Below are positions 53,212 to 60,890 of a stretch of DNA of 64,000 nucleotides, in pieces. This DNA is from Phocaeicola faecalis (GTDB taxonomy: Bacteria > Bacteroidota > Bacteroidia > Bacteroidales > Bacteroidaceae). Made by a program: the position numbers and the translations under genes. The notes beneath the pieces were generated by a model that saw only the letters and a program-made list of their open reading frames with translations, was not told the DNA's origin and made no database searches. The stretch is taken from positions 1 through 64,000 of the forward strand of contig NZ_JADNRM010000004.1 of assembly GCF_021730445.1 (NCBI RefSeq), written 5' to 3'. Numbering within the stretch: the first letter of the stretch is position 1; each line of letters begins with the position of its first letter.

Positions 53212-54492
53212 ATGCTGATACATATATTAAAGATTATAAAGAACAACCTTCGCGCCAATTTGCTTTTGGTGGCTGGAATATTTGTGATTGCCACTTCTTT
53301 GTGGTATGCCGTAGACTATGTATATGCTGTGGCGGTCAACGGACAGAAATCTCTCGGCTTTGAATGGGAGAATGTTTATTATATACAAGTGGGTGTGTTG
53401 CCTCAAGAAAGTTTGGAACGTGATACGGCCAGCCGTTCTCCCGAGACGATGACCGGTGAATATCTGGAATTCTGCAGTCGCTTGCGGCGCCATCCTGCAG
53501 TGAAGGATTTGTGCTATACCCGTATGCATTTCCATTATGTGTGGAAGAATGGGACTCAGACTGTCTTTCGTGATACTTTGCAGGCAAGTGCTTATACGCG
53601 CATGGTCAGTCCCGGTTATTTCGCCGTGTTCGGGGTGAAGGGGGCAGACGGATGCTCTCCCGAAGAACTTTCGAAACGTGCCCGCCCCGAAGAAATGGTG
53701 ATGACGGACAATCTTGCACGTTACCTGATAAGTGGAAAAGGAAGAAAGGAATATACGCCCCGCAAAGGTGTGGAAATGGTAGGCAAGCTCGTGAGCTTCA
53801 ATAAGGATGGAAGCGATTCTGTCCGGGTATCTGCTGTTTGCGAAAATCAGAAATACAACGAATATACTTCGCAACAAGCGGCATTTTATTATGTCCGTAA
53901 TGATGGATTTAAATGTACGTATGCCAGTATTCCTTATCAGGACTTGTTCATTCGCGTAAAGGCGGATGCCGACCGCCCCGGCTTTGTAGAGTCTTTCCGC
54001 AAGGAGATGAAGAAGCAGCTTCGGGTGGGCAATCTCTATTTGGCGGATATGCGTCCGATGAGCCAGTTCCGCAATGAACAATTGTCGGATTACCGCAGCG
54101 AACTTTATACTTATCTGGCTATTGCCGGTTTCTTCTTGATTAATGCATTCTTGGCGGTACTTGGCACTTTCTGGTTCCGTACCCAACACCGTCGGGAGGA
54201 ACTTGCCATCCGACTCACTTCGGGAGCTACGCCTCGTAGTCTTATGGGGCTATTGATGGGAGAGGGCATCTTGTTGGTTACCTTTGCTTATATTCCGGCA
54301 TTGTTCGTTGCCTATAATCTGGGTGTTTCCGATTTGGTAAACACGTGGCCGGTGGAATGGAGTATCGGGCGTTTTGTTATCGGAGGAATACTCACTTATC
54401 TGCTTTTGTTGTTGGTAGTGGTGTTCAGTATTTGGTTCCCGGCTCGTCAGGCTATGCAGATTCAGCCGGCCGAGGCGTTGCATGGGGAATAA
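53212..54492 (+). CDS. FtsX/MacB-type ABC permease, B type, pair 3
   Basis: 426 residues; TM1 about 15-38, periplasmic domain, 'AVLGTFWFRTQHRREELAIRLTSGATPRSLMG', end 'QAMQIQPAEALHGE'. The last 66 bp of the gene region (54428-54493) are identical to the end of the pair-4 B gene, while the rest of the two genes differ clearly. That points to recent gene conversion or to unequal crossing-over at this spot. Confidence 0.87.
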   Translation: MLIHILKIIKNNLRANLLLVAGIFVIATSLWYAVDYVYAVAVNGQKSLGFEWENVYYIQVGVLPQESLERDTASRSPETMTGEYLEFCSRLRRHPAVKDLCYTRMHFHYVWKNGTQTVFRDTLQASAYTRMVSPGYFAVFGVKGADGCSPEELSKRARPEEMVMTDNLARYLISGKGRKEYTPRKGVEMVGKLVSFNKDGSDSVRVSAVCENQKYNEYTSQQAAFYYVRNDGFKCTYASIPYQDLFIRVKADADRPGFVESFRKEMKKQLRVGNLYLADMRPMSQFRNEQLSDYRSELYTYLAIAGFFLINAFLAVLGTFWFRTQHRREELAIRLTSGATPRSLMGLLMGEGILLVTFAYIPALFVAYNLGVSDLVNTWPVEWSIGRFVIGGILTYLLLLLVVVFSIWFPARQAMQIQPAEALHGE

Positions 54493-54493
54493 G
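54428..54493 (+). repeat. 66-bp identical direct repeat, copy 1 (end of B3)
   Basis: Every base is identical to 56963-57028, starting at the GTATTTGG that encodes the last membrane-exit segment and ending just past the stop codon. The two copies are 2535 bp apart, the length of one A-B unit. Confidence 0.95.
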
Positions 54494-54513
54494 TATAAAA
54501 AACAACAGGATTG

Positions 54514-55770
54514 ATGAAACAGTTATTAACACAAGCATTGCATTTGATGCGGCAAAATCCGTTTCACACGGTTATCAGCATTATGGGAACGGCTGTGACC
54601 ATTGCTTTTATTATGGCAGTGGTGATGATTTATGATTTCCGGACAGCAGACATCTCGCCTGAAAACTCTCGTAGCTGTATGGTTTATACAGGAAGAGGGA
54701 TGACCTATCGCAAAGCGGACCATACCAATATAAGCTCAGGGATGGGGCGCAAGGCATTTGAGGTGCTGTTTGACAGCCTGCCCGGAGTAAAAGAGGTGAC
54801 CTGGTATCGGGGTGTGTCAAAGACACCTTGCAGCATGGCTGCTTCCAATGAAACCTTTCATTGTTTTGTGCGACCGGTAGCCTCCAATTGGTTTAAATTC
54901 TTTGATTATGAATTTGTATCCGGCCGGGCATTTACGAAAGAAGAATACGATGCACGCCGTAGGGTAAGTGTGATTACCGAGCGGATGGCATTGCAATTGT
55001 TTGGGACAGTGGATGTGATTGGCCGAGAGTTCTTGTGTAATTTCGTTTCTGCTAAAGTGGTGGGTGTAATCAGAAATGTGAGTGCTATTTTTCAGACTGC
55101 TTATGCGGATATTTTTATCCCCTTTTCATTAGAGGACGAAGAGTTATATTCTTCGTGGACAGGTGGCTTGGGAGGGATTCGTTTAGGCTTGCTGAAATTG
55201 GAGCCAGGCATCACTCCCGATGATATCCGTGTAGAAGTGCAACGCAGGCAAGACCGTTTGAATAGTGCTGCCTTCGAGTATGCTTTTGAGATGAAAGAAC
55301 TCTATACGCATACAGAATATACTTTCTTTCGTGGAAAGGATATCAGTGCATCGTTGGTTTACGGTCTGTTGATAATAATATTGCTCATTGTTCCTGCCAT
55401 TAACATTTCGGGCATGATGCATGCACAGATGCAGGAGCGTGTCACTGAATTTGCCGTTCGTAAGGCGTATGGTGCATCGCGTGTTTCTATAATGGGACGT
55501 TTGTTTGCCGAAAATATGTTGACAGCTATTGTGGGTGGTATTTTGGGGTATGTACTTTCTTGTTGTATGGTGTGGATAGGGCGTGTATGGTTATTCGGAA
55601 GCGGTGATGTGGAATTGTCAGGCATCAGTCTGGAGGGCGGCTTGCTGCTTCGTCCCAATTTGTTTGCATTGGTATTCGGTATATGTGTTTTGTTTAATAT
55701 GCTGTCGGTATTGTTGCCTGCCTGGATTACTACCCGGCGGAATATAGCAGTGGCTATCAAAGGAGAATAG
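54514..55770 (+). CDS. FtsX/MacB-type ABC permease, A type, pair 4
   Basis: 418 residues from the ATG at 54514 (a TTG one codon earlier is unlikely). TM1 about 16-40 ('FHTVISIMGTAVTIAFIMAVVMIY'). A-type mark 'EFAVRKAYGASRVSIMGRLFAENMLTAIVGG', where Phe-Ala replaces the Leu-Gly of the other A types. The end is 'NIAVAIKGE', lacking the 'SL(N)' found in pairs 1-3. It is the most diverged A type. 12 bp separate it from its partner, whose start is preceded by GGAAGGAGG. Confidence 0.87.
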   Translation: MKQLLTQALHLMRQNPFHTVISIMGTAVTIAFIMAVVMIYDFRTADISPENSRSCMVYTGRGMTYRKADHTNISSGMGRKAFEVLFDSLPGVKEVTWYRGVSKTPCSMAASNETFHCFVRPVASNWFKFFDYEFVSGRAFTKEEYDARRRVSVITERMALQLFGTVDVIGREFLCNFVSAKVVGVIRNVSAIFQTAYADIFIPFSLEDEELYSSWTGGLGGIRLGLLKLEPGITPDDIRVEVQRRQDRLNSAAFEYAFEMKELYTHTEYTFFRGKDISASLVYGLLIIILLIVPAINISGMMHAQMQERVTEFAVRKAYGASRVSIMGRLFAENMLTAIVGGILGYVLSCCMVWIGRVWLFGSGDVELSGISLEGGLLLRPNLFALVFGICVLFNMLSVLLPAWITTRRNIAVAIKGE

Positions 55771-55782
55771 GAAGGAGGAAAT

Positions 55783-57027
55783 ATGATAAAAAGTTTATTT
55801 AGACAGATATGGAATCAGCGTTACTCCAATGCTTGGGTATGGATGGAATTGATGGTGGTACTTGTGTTGTTGTGGTATGGAGTGGATTTGGTCTATAATT
55901 ACGAGGCGGCAGCTATTCAGCCCAAAGGATATGATACTGAAAACGTATTCGATGTTGAGTTGGGCATAAAATCTGAATTACAAAATGATTCTGTGCTGAT
56001 GAGTCGCTCATCGGCATATTTGGAACAGATTTACAAGTTGATTCAGGAATATAGGGGAGTGGAGGAAGCGTGCTTTTATTATGGTACAATTCCTTATTCC
56101 AAACATACCATGCATGAAGGTTACGCCCCCCATTCGGATTCCACTCATTTGGTAAATTGTTATATTCGATATGTTAGCCCGACTTATTTTAAAGTTTTTC
56201 GTTTGAAACCATCGGCCGGTACTTTTGAGGAAACTCGTTGGCGTGAAGGCGAATACCCGATACCTGTAATGATGAGTGTTACGCTAAGCGACTCATTGTT
56301 TGGCGATAGGGGCTGCATTGGAGCGACTTGTTTTAATCCTTATTTTCTCCAAAGTCAATATCCTGTAACCAATTATAAAGTAATGACTGTGTTGCCGGCT
56401 CATAAGACAGATGATTATGAGAGATACAAGCCTTTTATTTACTTGCCTAGTTCTACTTTAACTTCTTGGCATCATATAGCAGTACGTGTTTCATCCGATG
56501 CCACAGTTGGTTTTAAAGAACGTTTTATGAAGGAAATGCAGGTGAAGCTGGCCATTGGGCCTTATTATTTGTATGACATGAACTCGTATGCGGATATGAA
56601 AGAGGCTTTTGATATTGAGGAAGGAACAGTGAACTATTTGAATACTGCTTATGCTGTTATTGTATTCTTTATATTCAATGTCTTTTTGGGAATGTTGGGT
56701 ACATTTTGGTTTCGCACAAGGAAACGTGCAGGGGAGATTGCTTTACGTATGGCAATGGGAAGCAGCAGAATAGGCGTATTTATATATTATTCGCTGGAAG
56801 GAATTCTACTTTTGTTATCAGCGGCGGTTCCGGCTGTGGTTATCTGCATTCATATGCAGTTGGCTGATTTAAATGTACATACATTGATGGATGCCACTTC
56901 AGGGCGGTTTGTTTTCTGTTTCTTGGTGGCCTTACTGTTATTAGTGGTTATTATCTTATTAGGTATTTGGTTCCCGGCTCGTCAGGCTATGCAGATTCAG
57001 CCGGCCGAGGCGTTGCATGGGGAATAA
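55783..57027 (+). CDS. FtsX/MacB-type ABC permease, B type, pair 4
   Basis: 414 residues; start 'MIKSLFRQIWNQRYSNAWVWMEL' resembles the B type of pair 1 ('CQLWNQRRMNGWIFIEL') more than those of pairs 2 and 3, but its end is identical in DNA to pair 3, a mosaic. 'GMLGTFWFRTRKRAGEIALRMAMGSS' is the B-type mark. It is the last permease of the run; the repeat-rich region with a strong terminator follows. Confidence 0.87.
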   Translation: MIKSLFRQIWNQRYSNAWVWMELMVVLVLLWYGVDLVYNYEAAAIQPKGYDTENVFDVELGIKSELQNDSVLMSRSSAYLEQIYKLIQEYRGVEEACFYYGTIPYSKHTMHEGYAPHSDSTHLVNCYIRYVSPTYFKVFRLKPSAGTFEETRWREGEYPIPVMMSVTLSDSLFGDRGCIGATCFNPYFLQSQYPVTNYKVMTVLPAHKTDDYERYKPFIYLPSSTLTSWHHIAVRVSSDATVGFKERFMKEMQVKLAIGPYYLYDMNSYADMKEAFDIEEGTVNYLNTAYAVIVFFIFNVFLGMLGTFWFRTRKRAGEIALRMAMGSSRIGVFIYYSLEGILLLLSAAVPAVVICIHMQLADLNVHTLMDATSGRFVFCFLVALLLLVVIILLGIWFPARQAMQIQPAEALHGE

Positions 57028-57028
57028 G
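56963..57028 (+). repeat. 66-bp identical direct repeat, copy 2 (end of B4)
   Basis: Identical to 54428-54493. Recombination between the copies would delete or duplicate exactly one A-B permease pair without breaking either reading frame. Confidence 0.95.
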
Positions 57029-57032
57029 AGTA

Positions 57033-57184
57033 TGAAAGGAAAGTTGATAAAAGTTGCTTTCACGCATTGCACCCATTGAATCCCTTTGTTTATCGGTGTT
57101 TGATGTGAAAGGAAGCGGTGAAGGTTGCTTTCACACGGGAATCCCCATGAATAGGAGGTTTGAGCACCGTTATGTGTGAAAGGA
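57033..57184. repeat. Imperfect repeat of about 72 bp
   Basis: TGAAAGGA starts at 57033, 57106 and 57177, and each of the first two is followed by GTTGCTTTCAC (57053, 57124). The segments between differ, so the repeat is old. TGAAAG and CTTTCA also pair as inverted repeats, so the transcript can fold. No gene is seen in 57028-57353. Confidence 0.55.
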
Positions 57185-57207
57185 GATTTCATCAGTTCTC
57201 TTTTCCT

Positions 57208-57293
57208 AAAAAGACCTTGTTCTTTTCGAAAAGCTTCAAGGTCTTTTTTGAAAGCTTCAAGGTCTTTTTTTAAAAGGCCTAGGTCTTTTTTCT
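57208..57293 (+). terminator. Terminator of the permease operon with reiterated arms
   Basis: AAGACCTTG-TT-CTTTTC is followed by its complement GAAAAG-CTT-CAAGGTCTT (57211-57243) and six T residues. The right arm with its T-run is then repeated twice with changes at about 22-bp steps (57250-57271, 57272-57293). Confidence 0.8.
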
Positions 57294-57353
57294 AAAAGAC
57301 AAACACAATGATGTACTGATGGTATATTATTAATCATTTTATATAAATATGTA

Positions 57354-57845
57354 ATGAAAAGAAAACTATTTTTTATTTGTCTCCTATCTGTAGTGTGTAT
57401 CGTAGGTATGGCTCAAGATATTACTAGATTTTATTTTGCCGGCTATAGGGTTGTGGTTATACCATCTGAAGAATTCCGTATCGATATCAAACACCCGGAA
57501 TTGGGAGAAAAGAAGATAAAGGGAAATACATTGAGTCTGAAGTTGATAGATGCGGAAGGAAAAATGCCCAAGGATACTGTCATCGTGTATACCAATGCTA
57601 TTCGAGAGATAAGGATGGACTATTCGGTGTTGGCCATGGAGAAGGCATTCACGGTTGATTCACTGAATATAACTTTGGGTTCTTCGCATGGAGCAATTGC
57701 AGTCGATGCCAATTTTTTAAATATCAGCTTGAATGCCGCAAGTAATTTGGTTGTAGCGGGAAAATGCAAGAAATTAAGAACCCGGACTAATGGTAAAGGT
57801 AATGCGCTTAACTTGGATTCCTTTCTTGTCGAATCAAGAGAGTAG
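57354..57845 (+). CDS. Secreted protein resembling the DUF2807 (GIN) domain
   Basis: 163 residues with a signal peptide (cleavage near Gly-Met-Ala-Gln, residue 21). The mature part has short repeating strands ('MDYSVLAMEKAFTVDSLNITLGSSHGAIAVDANFLNISLNAASNLVVAGKCKKLRTRTNGKGNALNL') of the kind seen in DUF2807 head-domain proteins, which form a parallel beta-helix. The match is by pattern only. It lies between the permeases and the tolC-type gene, without a sigma-54 element of its own. A periplasmic or secreted part of the same system is possible. Confidence 0.6.
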   Translation: MKRKLFFICLLSVVCIVGMAQDITRFYFAGYRVVVIPSEEFRIDIKHPELGEKKIKGNTLSLKLIDAEGKMPKDTVIVYTNAIREIRMDYSVLAMEKAFTVDSLNITLGSSHGAIAVDANFLNISLNAASNLVVAGKCKKLRTRTNGKGNALNLDSFLVESRE

Positions 57846-57894
57846 TGTTAAGAGGCAATGACAAAGATAAATAATCAGCTGTTCGTATATGAAT

Positions 57895-57918
57895 AGAGTG
57901 TTCGATTTCGGACACTCT
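57895..57918. promoter_or_regulatory. Upstream activator site 3 (near-palindrome GTGTTCG-N4-CGGACAC)
   Basis: AGAGTGTTCG-ATTT-CGGACACTCT. Centre at 57906.5, 55.5 bp upstream of the second G of the -24 element (57962). It lies about 50 bp past the stop of the small secreted protein gene. Confidence 0.78.
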
Positions 57919-57959
57919 ATTTTTATATTAACTCCTTATTATTCAATGATATAAACTTT

Positions 57960-57975
57960 TGGCATGCCATTTGTC
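57960..57975 (+). promoter_or_regulatory. Sigma-54-type promoter of the TolC-regulator-kinase genes
   Basis: TGGCATG-CCAT-TTGTC, with GG at 57961-57962 and correct spacing to the -12 element (T in place of C). Predicted start near 57986, 20 nt before the ATG at 58006. Confidence 0.75.
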
Positions 57976-58005
57976 TGTTCTCTTGCAAAAAAGAATCATA
58001 AGACA

Positions 58006-59496
58006 ATGAAGAAAAAAGTAATATCTCTGTTTATGTCCATCGGCCTTTCAATGACCGTCGGAGCGCAGACACAGACTGAAGAACATCAACGTCCCATTAC
58101 GCTTGACGAGGCAATTGTGATAGCCCGCACTCAGAGTGTGGATGCAGCCGTGGCATTGAATGAATTGAAAACCGCTTATTGGGAATATCGTACTTTTCGT
58201 GCCAATCTGTTGCCGGAAATGAATCTGAAGGCTACACTGCCCAGCTATAACAAAAAATATAATTCATATCAGCAGGAGGACGGTACTTATACCTATGTCC
58301 GTAATAATAACTTGCAGATGAGTGGCGAATTGTCCATTGACCAAAATATTTGGTTCACAGGCGGTACGCTTTCGTTGAACTCTTCTCTTGATTTCCTGAA
58401 ACAATTGGACGGTGACAAGTCTAAACGCTACATGTCTGTGCCTATCGCCTTGACGCTGAACCAGCCTATCTTCGGCGTTAATAACATCAAATGGGATCGC
58501 CGTATAGAGCCTGTGAGATATGCCGAAGCAAAAGCCTCATTCCTCAGTGCTACCGAGAATGTGACAAGAACGACCATCAATTATTTCTTCAATCTTTTGT
58601 TGGCAAAAGAAAATGTAAATATAGCCCGACAGAACTTGGAGAATGCCAAGAAGTTGCACGAAGTGGCAAAGGCTAAGCGCAGTATGGGGCAAATTAGTGA
58701 AAATGATTTATTGCAATTGGAATTGAATGTGCTGGATGCCCGTTCTACCTTGACCGATAACGAGAGTACCTTGAAAAGCCGTATGTTCCAACTTCGCTCT
58801 TTTTTGGCGTTGAGCGAGGATGAAGACTTGGAACCGGTCGTTCCGGGAAGTATCCCTTCGGTTTTGCTTAATTACGATGATGTGCTCGACAAGGCACTGA
58901 CTAATAACTCTTTTGCTCAGAATATCCGTCGCCGTCAGTTGGAGGCTGATTATGAAGTGGCAAAGGCCAAAGGTGACCTTCGCGAGATAACATTGTATGC
59001 GCAGGTCGGTTTTACGGGAACGAATAATGAGCTGAACACCGCATACCGTAATCTGAAAGATAATCAGATAGTGGAAGTCGGCTTCAAGATTCCTATTCTG
59101 GACTGGGGCAAGCGCAGGGGGAAAGTAAAGATTGCAAAGAGCAACCGCGATGTGGTGGAAAGCAGATTGCGTCAGGAAACAATGAACTTCAACCAGGATC
59201 TTTTCATCCTTGTAGAGCAGTTTAACAATCAGCAGATGCAGCTTCAGATAGCCAATGAAGCGGATAAGATTGCCGAGAAGCGTTATAATACCAATGTGGA
59301 GACTTTTATGATTGGAAAGATTTCCACACTCGACCTGAACGATTCTCAGTTGAAGAAGGACGAGGCGCGGCAAAAGCATATCAATGAATTGTATGCCTAT
59401 TGGTCTTATTACTATCAGATTCGCAGCCTTACTTTATGGGACTTTACGGACAATACAGGCATTGATGCGGATTTTGAGAAGATTATCAAGCAGTAA
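58006..59496 (+). CDS. TolC-family outer-membrane efflux protein
   Basis: 496 residues from the ATG at 58006; a longer frame to 57964 would begin inside the promoter. Signal peptide about 1-21 (Thr-Val-Gly-Ala-Gln). The two-fold repeat of the family is visible: 'ITLDEAIVIARTQSVDAAVAL' and 'YDDVLDKALTNNSFAQNI', each leading to long helices ('ENVNIARQNLENAKKLHEVAKAKRSMGQISENDLLQLELNVLDARS' and 'QMQLQIANEADKIAEKRYNTNVETFMIGKISTLDLNDSQ'). It forms the outer-membrane channel and periplasmic tunnel, and is the natural partner of the adaptor at 44.2 kb. Confidence 0.93.
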   Translation: MKKKVISLFMSIGLSMTVGAQTQTEEHQRPITLDEAIVIARTQSVDAAVALNELKTAYWEYRTFRANLLPEMNLKATLPSYNKKYNSYQQEDGTYTYVRNNNLQMSGELSIDQNIWFTGGTLSLNSSLDFLKQLDGDKSKRYMSVPIALTLNQPIFGVNNIKWDRRIEPVRYAEAKASFLSATENVTRTTINYFFNLLLAKENVNIARQNLENAKKLHEVAKAKRSMGQISENDLLQLELNVLDARSTLTDNESTLKSRMFQLRSFLALSEDEDLEPVVPGSIPSVLLNYDDVLDKALTNNSFAQNIRRRQLEADYEVAKAKGDLREITLYAQVGFTGTNNELNTAYRNLKDNQIVEVGFKIPILDWGKRRGKVKIAKSNRDVVESRLRQETMNFNQDLFILVEQFNNQQMQLQIANEADKIAEKRYNTNVETFMIGKISTLDLNDSQLKKDEARQKHINELYAYWSYYYQIRSLTLWDFTDNTGIDADFEKIIKQ

Positions 59497-59526
59497 TTGA
59501 ATAATAATTTCTATTTTTGCATCATT

Positions 59527-60882
59527 ATGATATTGATTATAGACGATGATAGTGCCATCCGTTCTTCTCTCAGCTTTATGCTGAAAAGAGCAAAGTATGA
59601 GGTTCAGGCGGTTGCAGGTCCGCGGGAAGCGATAGAAATTGTCCGTTCTGTGGCTCCTCAATTGATTTTGATGGATATGAATTTTACTTTGTCCACCACC
59701 GGAGAAGAAGGATTGACGCTTTTAAGGCAAGTAAAGATATTCCAACCCGATGTTCCTGTGATATTGATGACCGCATGGGGAAGTATTCAGTTGGCCGTGC
59801 AGGGTATGCAGGCAGGAGCTTTCGATTTTATCACGAAGCCGTGGAACAATGTCGCTTTGATGCAACGTATAGAAACGGCTCTCGAACTGACTGCCGATAA
59901 GCAGAAGCCTGAAGTGCCGGTAGTGGACAATGACGGTTTTGACCGCAGCCATATCATCGGAAAGAGTAAGCCGTTGATGGATGTGCTGGCTACCATCAAG
60001 AGGATAGCCCGCACCAATGCGTCTGTGCTGATTACGGGCGAAAGTGGAACCGGCAAGGAGTTGATAGCCGAAGCGGTGCATATCAATAGTCCCCGTGGCA
60101 AGAAACCGTTCGTAAAAGTAAATTTGGGAGGCATTTCGCATACATTGTTTGAGAGTGAGATGTTCGGCCATAAGAAAGGAGCGTTTACGGATGCCACTTC
60201 CGACCGTATGGGACGTTTTGAACTGGCAGACAAAGGAACTATCTTTTTGGATGAGATAGGAGACTTGGACTTGAGTTGCCAAGTGAAATTGCTTCGGGTG
60301 TTGCAGGAGCAGACCTTTGAGGTTTTGGGTGACAGTCGTCCCCGTAAGGTGGATATCCGTGTGGTGAGCGCTACCAATGCCGACCTCGCCCAAATGGTTC
60401 AGGAGCATACTTTCCGTGAAGATTTGTTCTATCGCATTAATCTGATAACGGTACATCTTCCTGCCTTGCGCGAACGCCGTGAAGACATTCCCTTGTTGGT
60501 GCGTCACTTTGCCGATAAGCAATGTGAAGCAAACGGCTTGCCTAAAGTGGACTTTACGGTAGAAGCGATGGACTACCTCAGCCGATTGCCTTATCCGGGG
60601 AATATCCGCGAATTGAAGAATCTGGTGGAGCGCACGTTGCTGGTGAGCGGTAAACAGGTGCTGATGTCCGAAGACTTTAAAGCGCAATACCAATGTCCGT
60701 TGGAGCCGAAAGTGACTGCCAACTTACAGGGTATGACACTGGAAGAGATTGAAAAGCAAACCATTTTGCAGACATTGGAGAAGTATGGTAACAATATGTC
60801 TCAGGTAGCAACGGCACTCGGTATCAGCCGCGCTGCCCTTTATCGTAGATTGGAGAAGTATAATATTGTGGTAAACGATTAA
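59527..60882 (+). CDS. NtrC-family sigma-54-dependent response regulator
   Basis: 451 residues. Receiver domain (about 1-115) with acidic pocket 'IIDDD' and phosphoacceptor Asp50 in 'LILMDMNF'. AAA+ domain: Walker A 'GESGTGKE' (171-178), sigma-54 contact loop GAFTDA (218-223; GAFTGA in most relatives) and Walker B 'IFLDEIGDL' (239-247). A Fis-type helix-turn-helix ends the chain ('NNMSQVATALGISRAALYRRLEKYNI'). It probably binds the three GTGTTCG-N4-CGGACAC sites. It follows the TolC gene by 30 bp, and a -7-like box (TATTTTTG, 59512-59519) may give basal expression. The start at 59527 matches the usual beginning of receivers. Confidence 0.94.
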   Translation: MILIIDDDSAIRSSLSFMLKRAKYEVQAVAGPREAIEIVRSVAPQLILMDMNFTLSTTGEEGLTLLRQVKIFQPDVPVILMTAWGSIQLAVQGMQAGAFDFITKPWNNVALMQRIETALELTADKQKPEVPVVDNDGFDRSHIIGKSKPLMDVLATIKRIARTNASVLITGESGTGKELIAEAVHINSPRGKKPFVKVNLGGISHTLFESEMFGHKKGAFTDATSDRMGRFELADKGTIFLDEIGDLDLSCQVKLLRVLQEQTFEVLGDSRPRKVDIRVVSATNADLAQMVQEHTFREDLFYRINLITVHLPALRERREDIPLLVRHFADKQCEANGLPKVDFTVEAMDYLSRLPYPGNIRELKNLVERTLLVSGKQVLMSEDFKAQYQCPLEPKVTANLQGMTLEEIEKQTILQTLEKYGNNMSQVATALGISRAALYRRLEKYNIVVND

Positions 60883-60890
60883 ATTGGAAC

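Noticed and set aside
57964-58005. Upstream extension of the TolC gene
   Set aside because: It would start within the sigma-54 promoter; the signal peptide begins at the Met at 58006.
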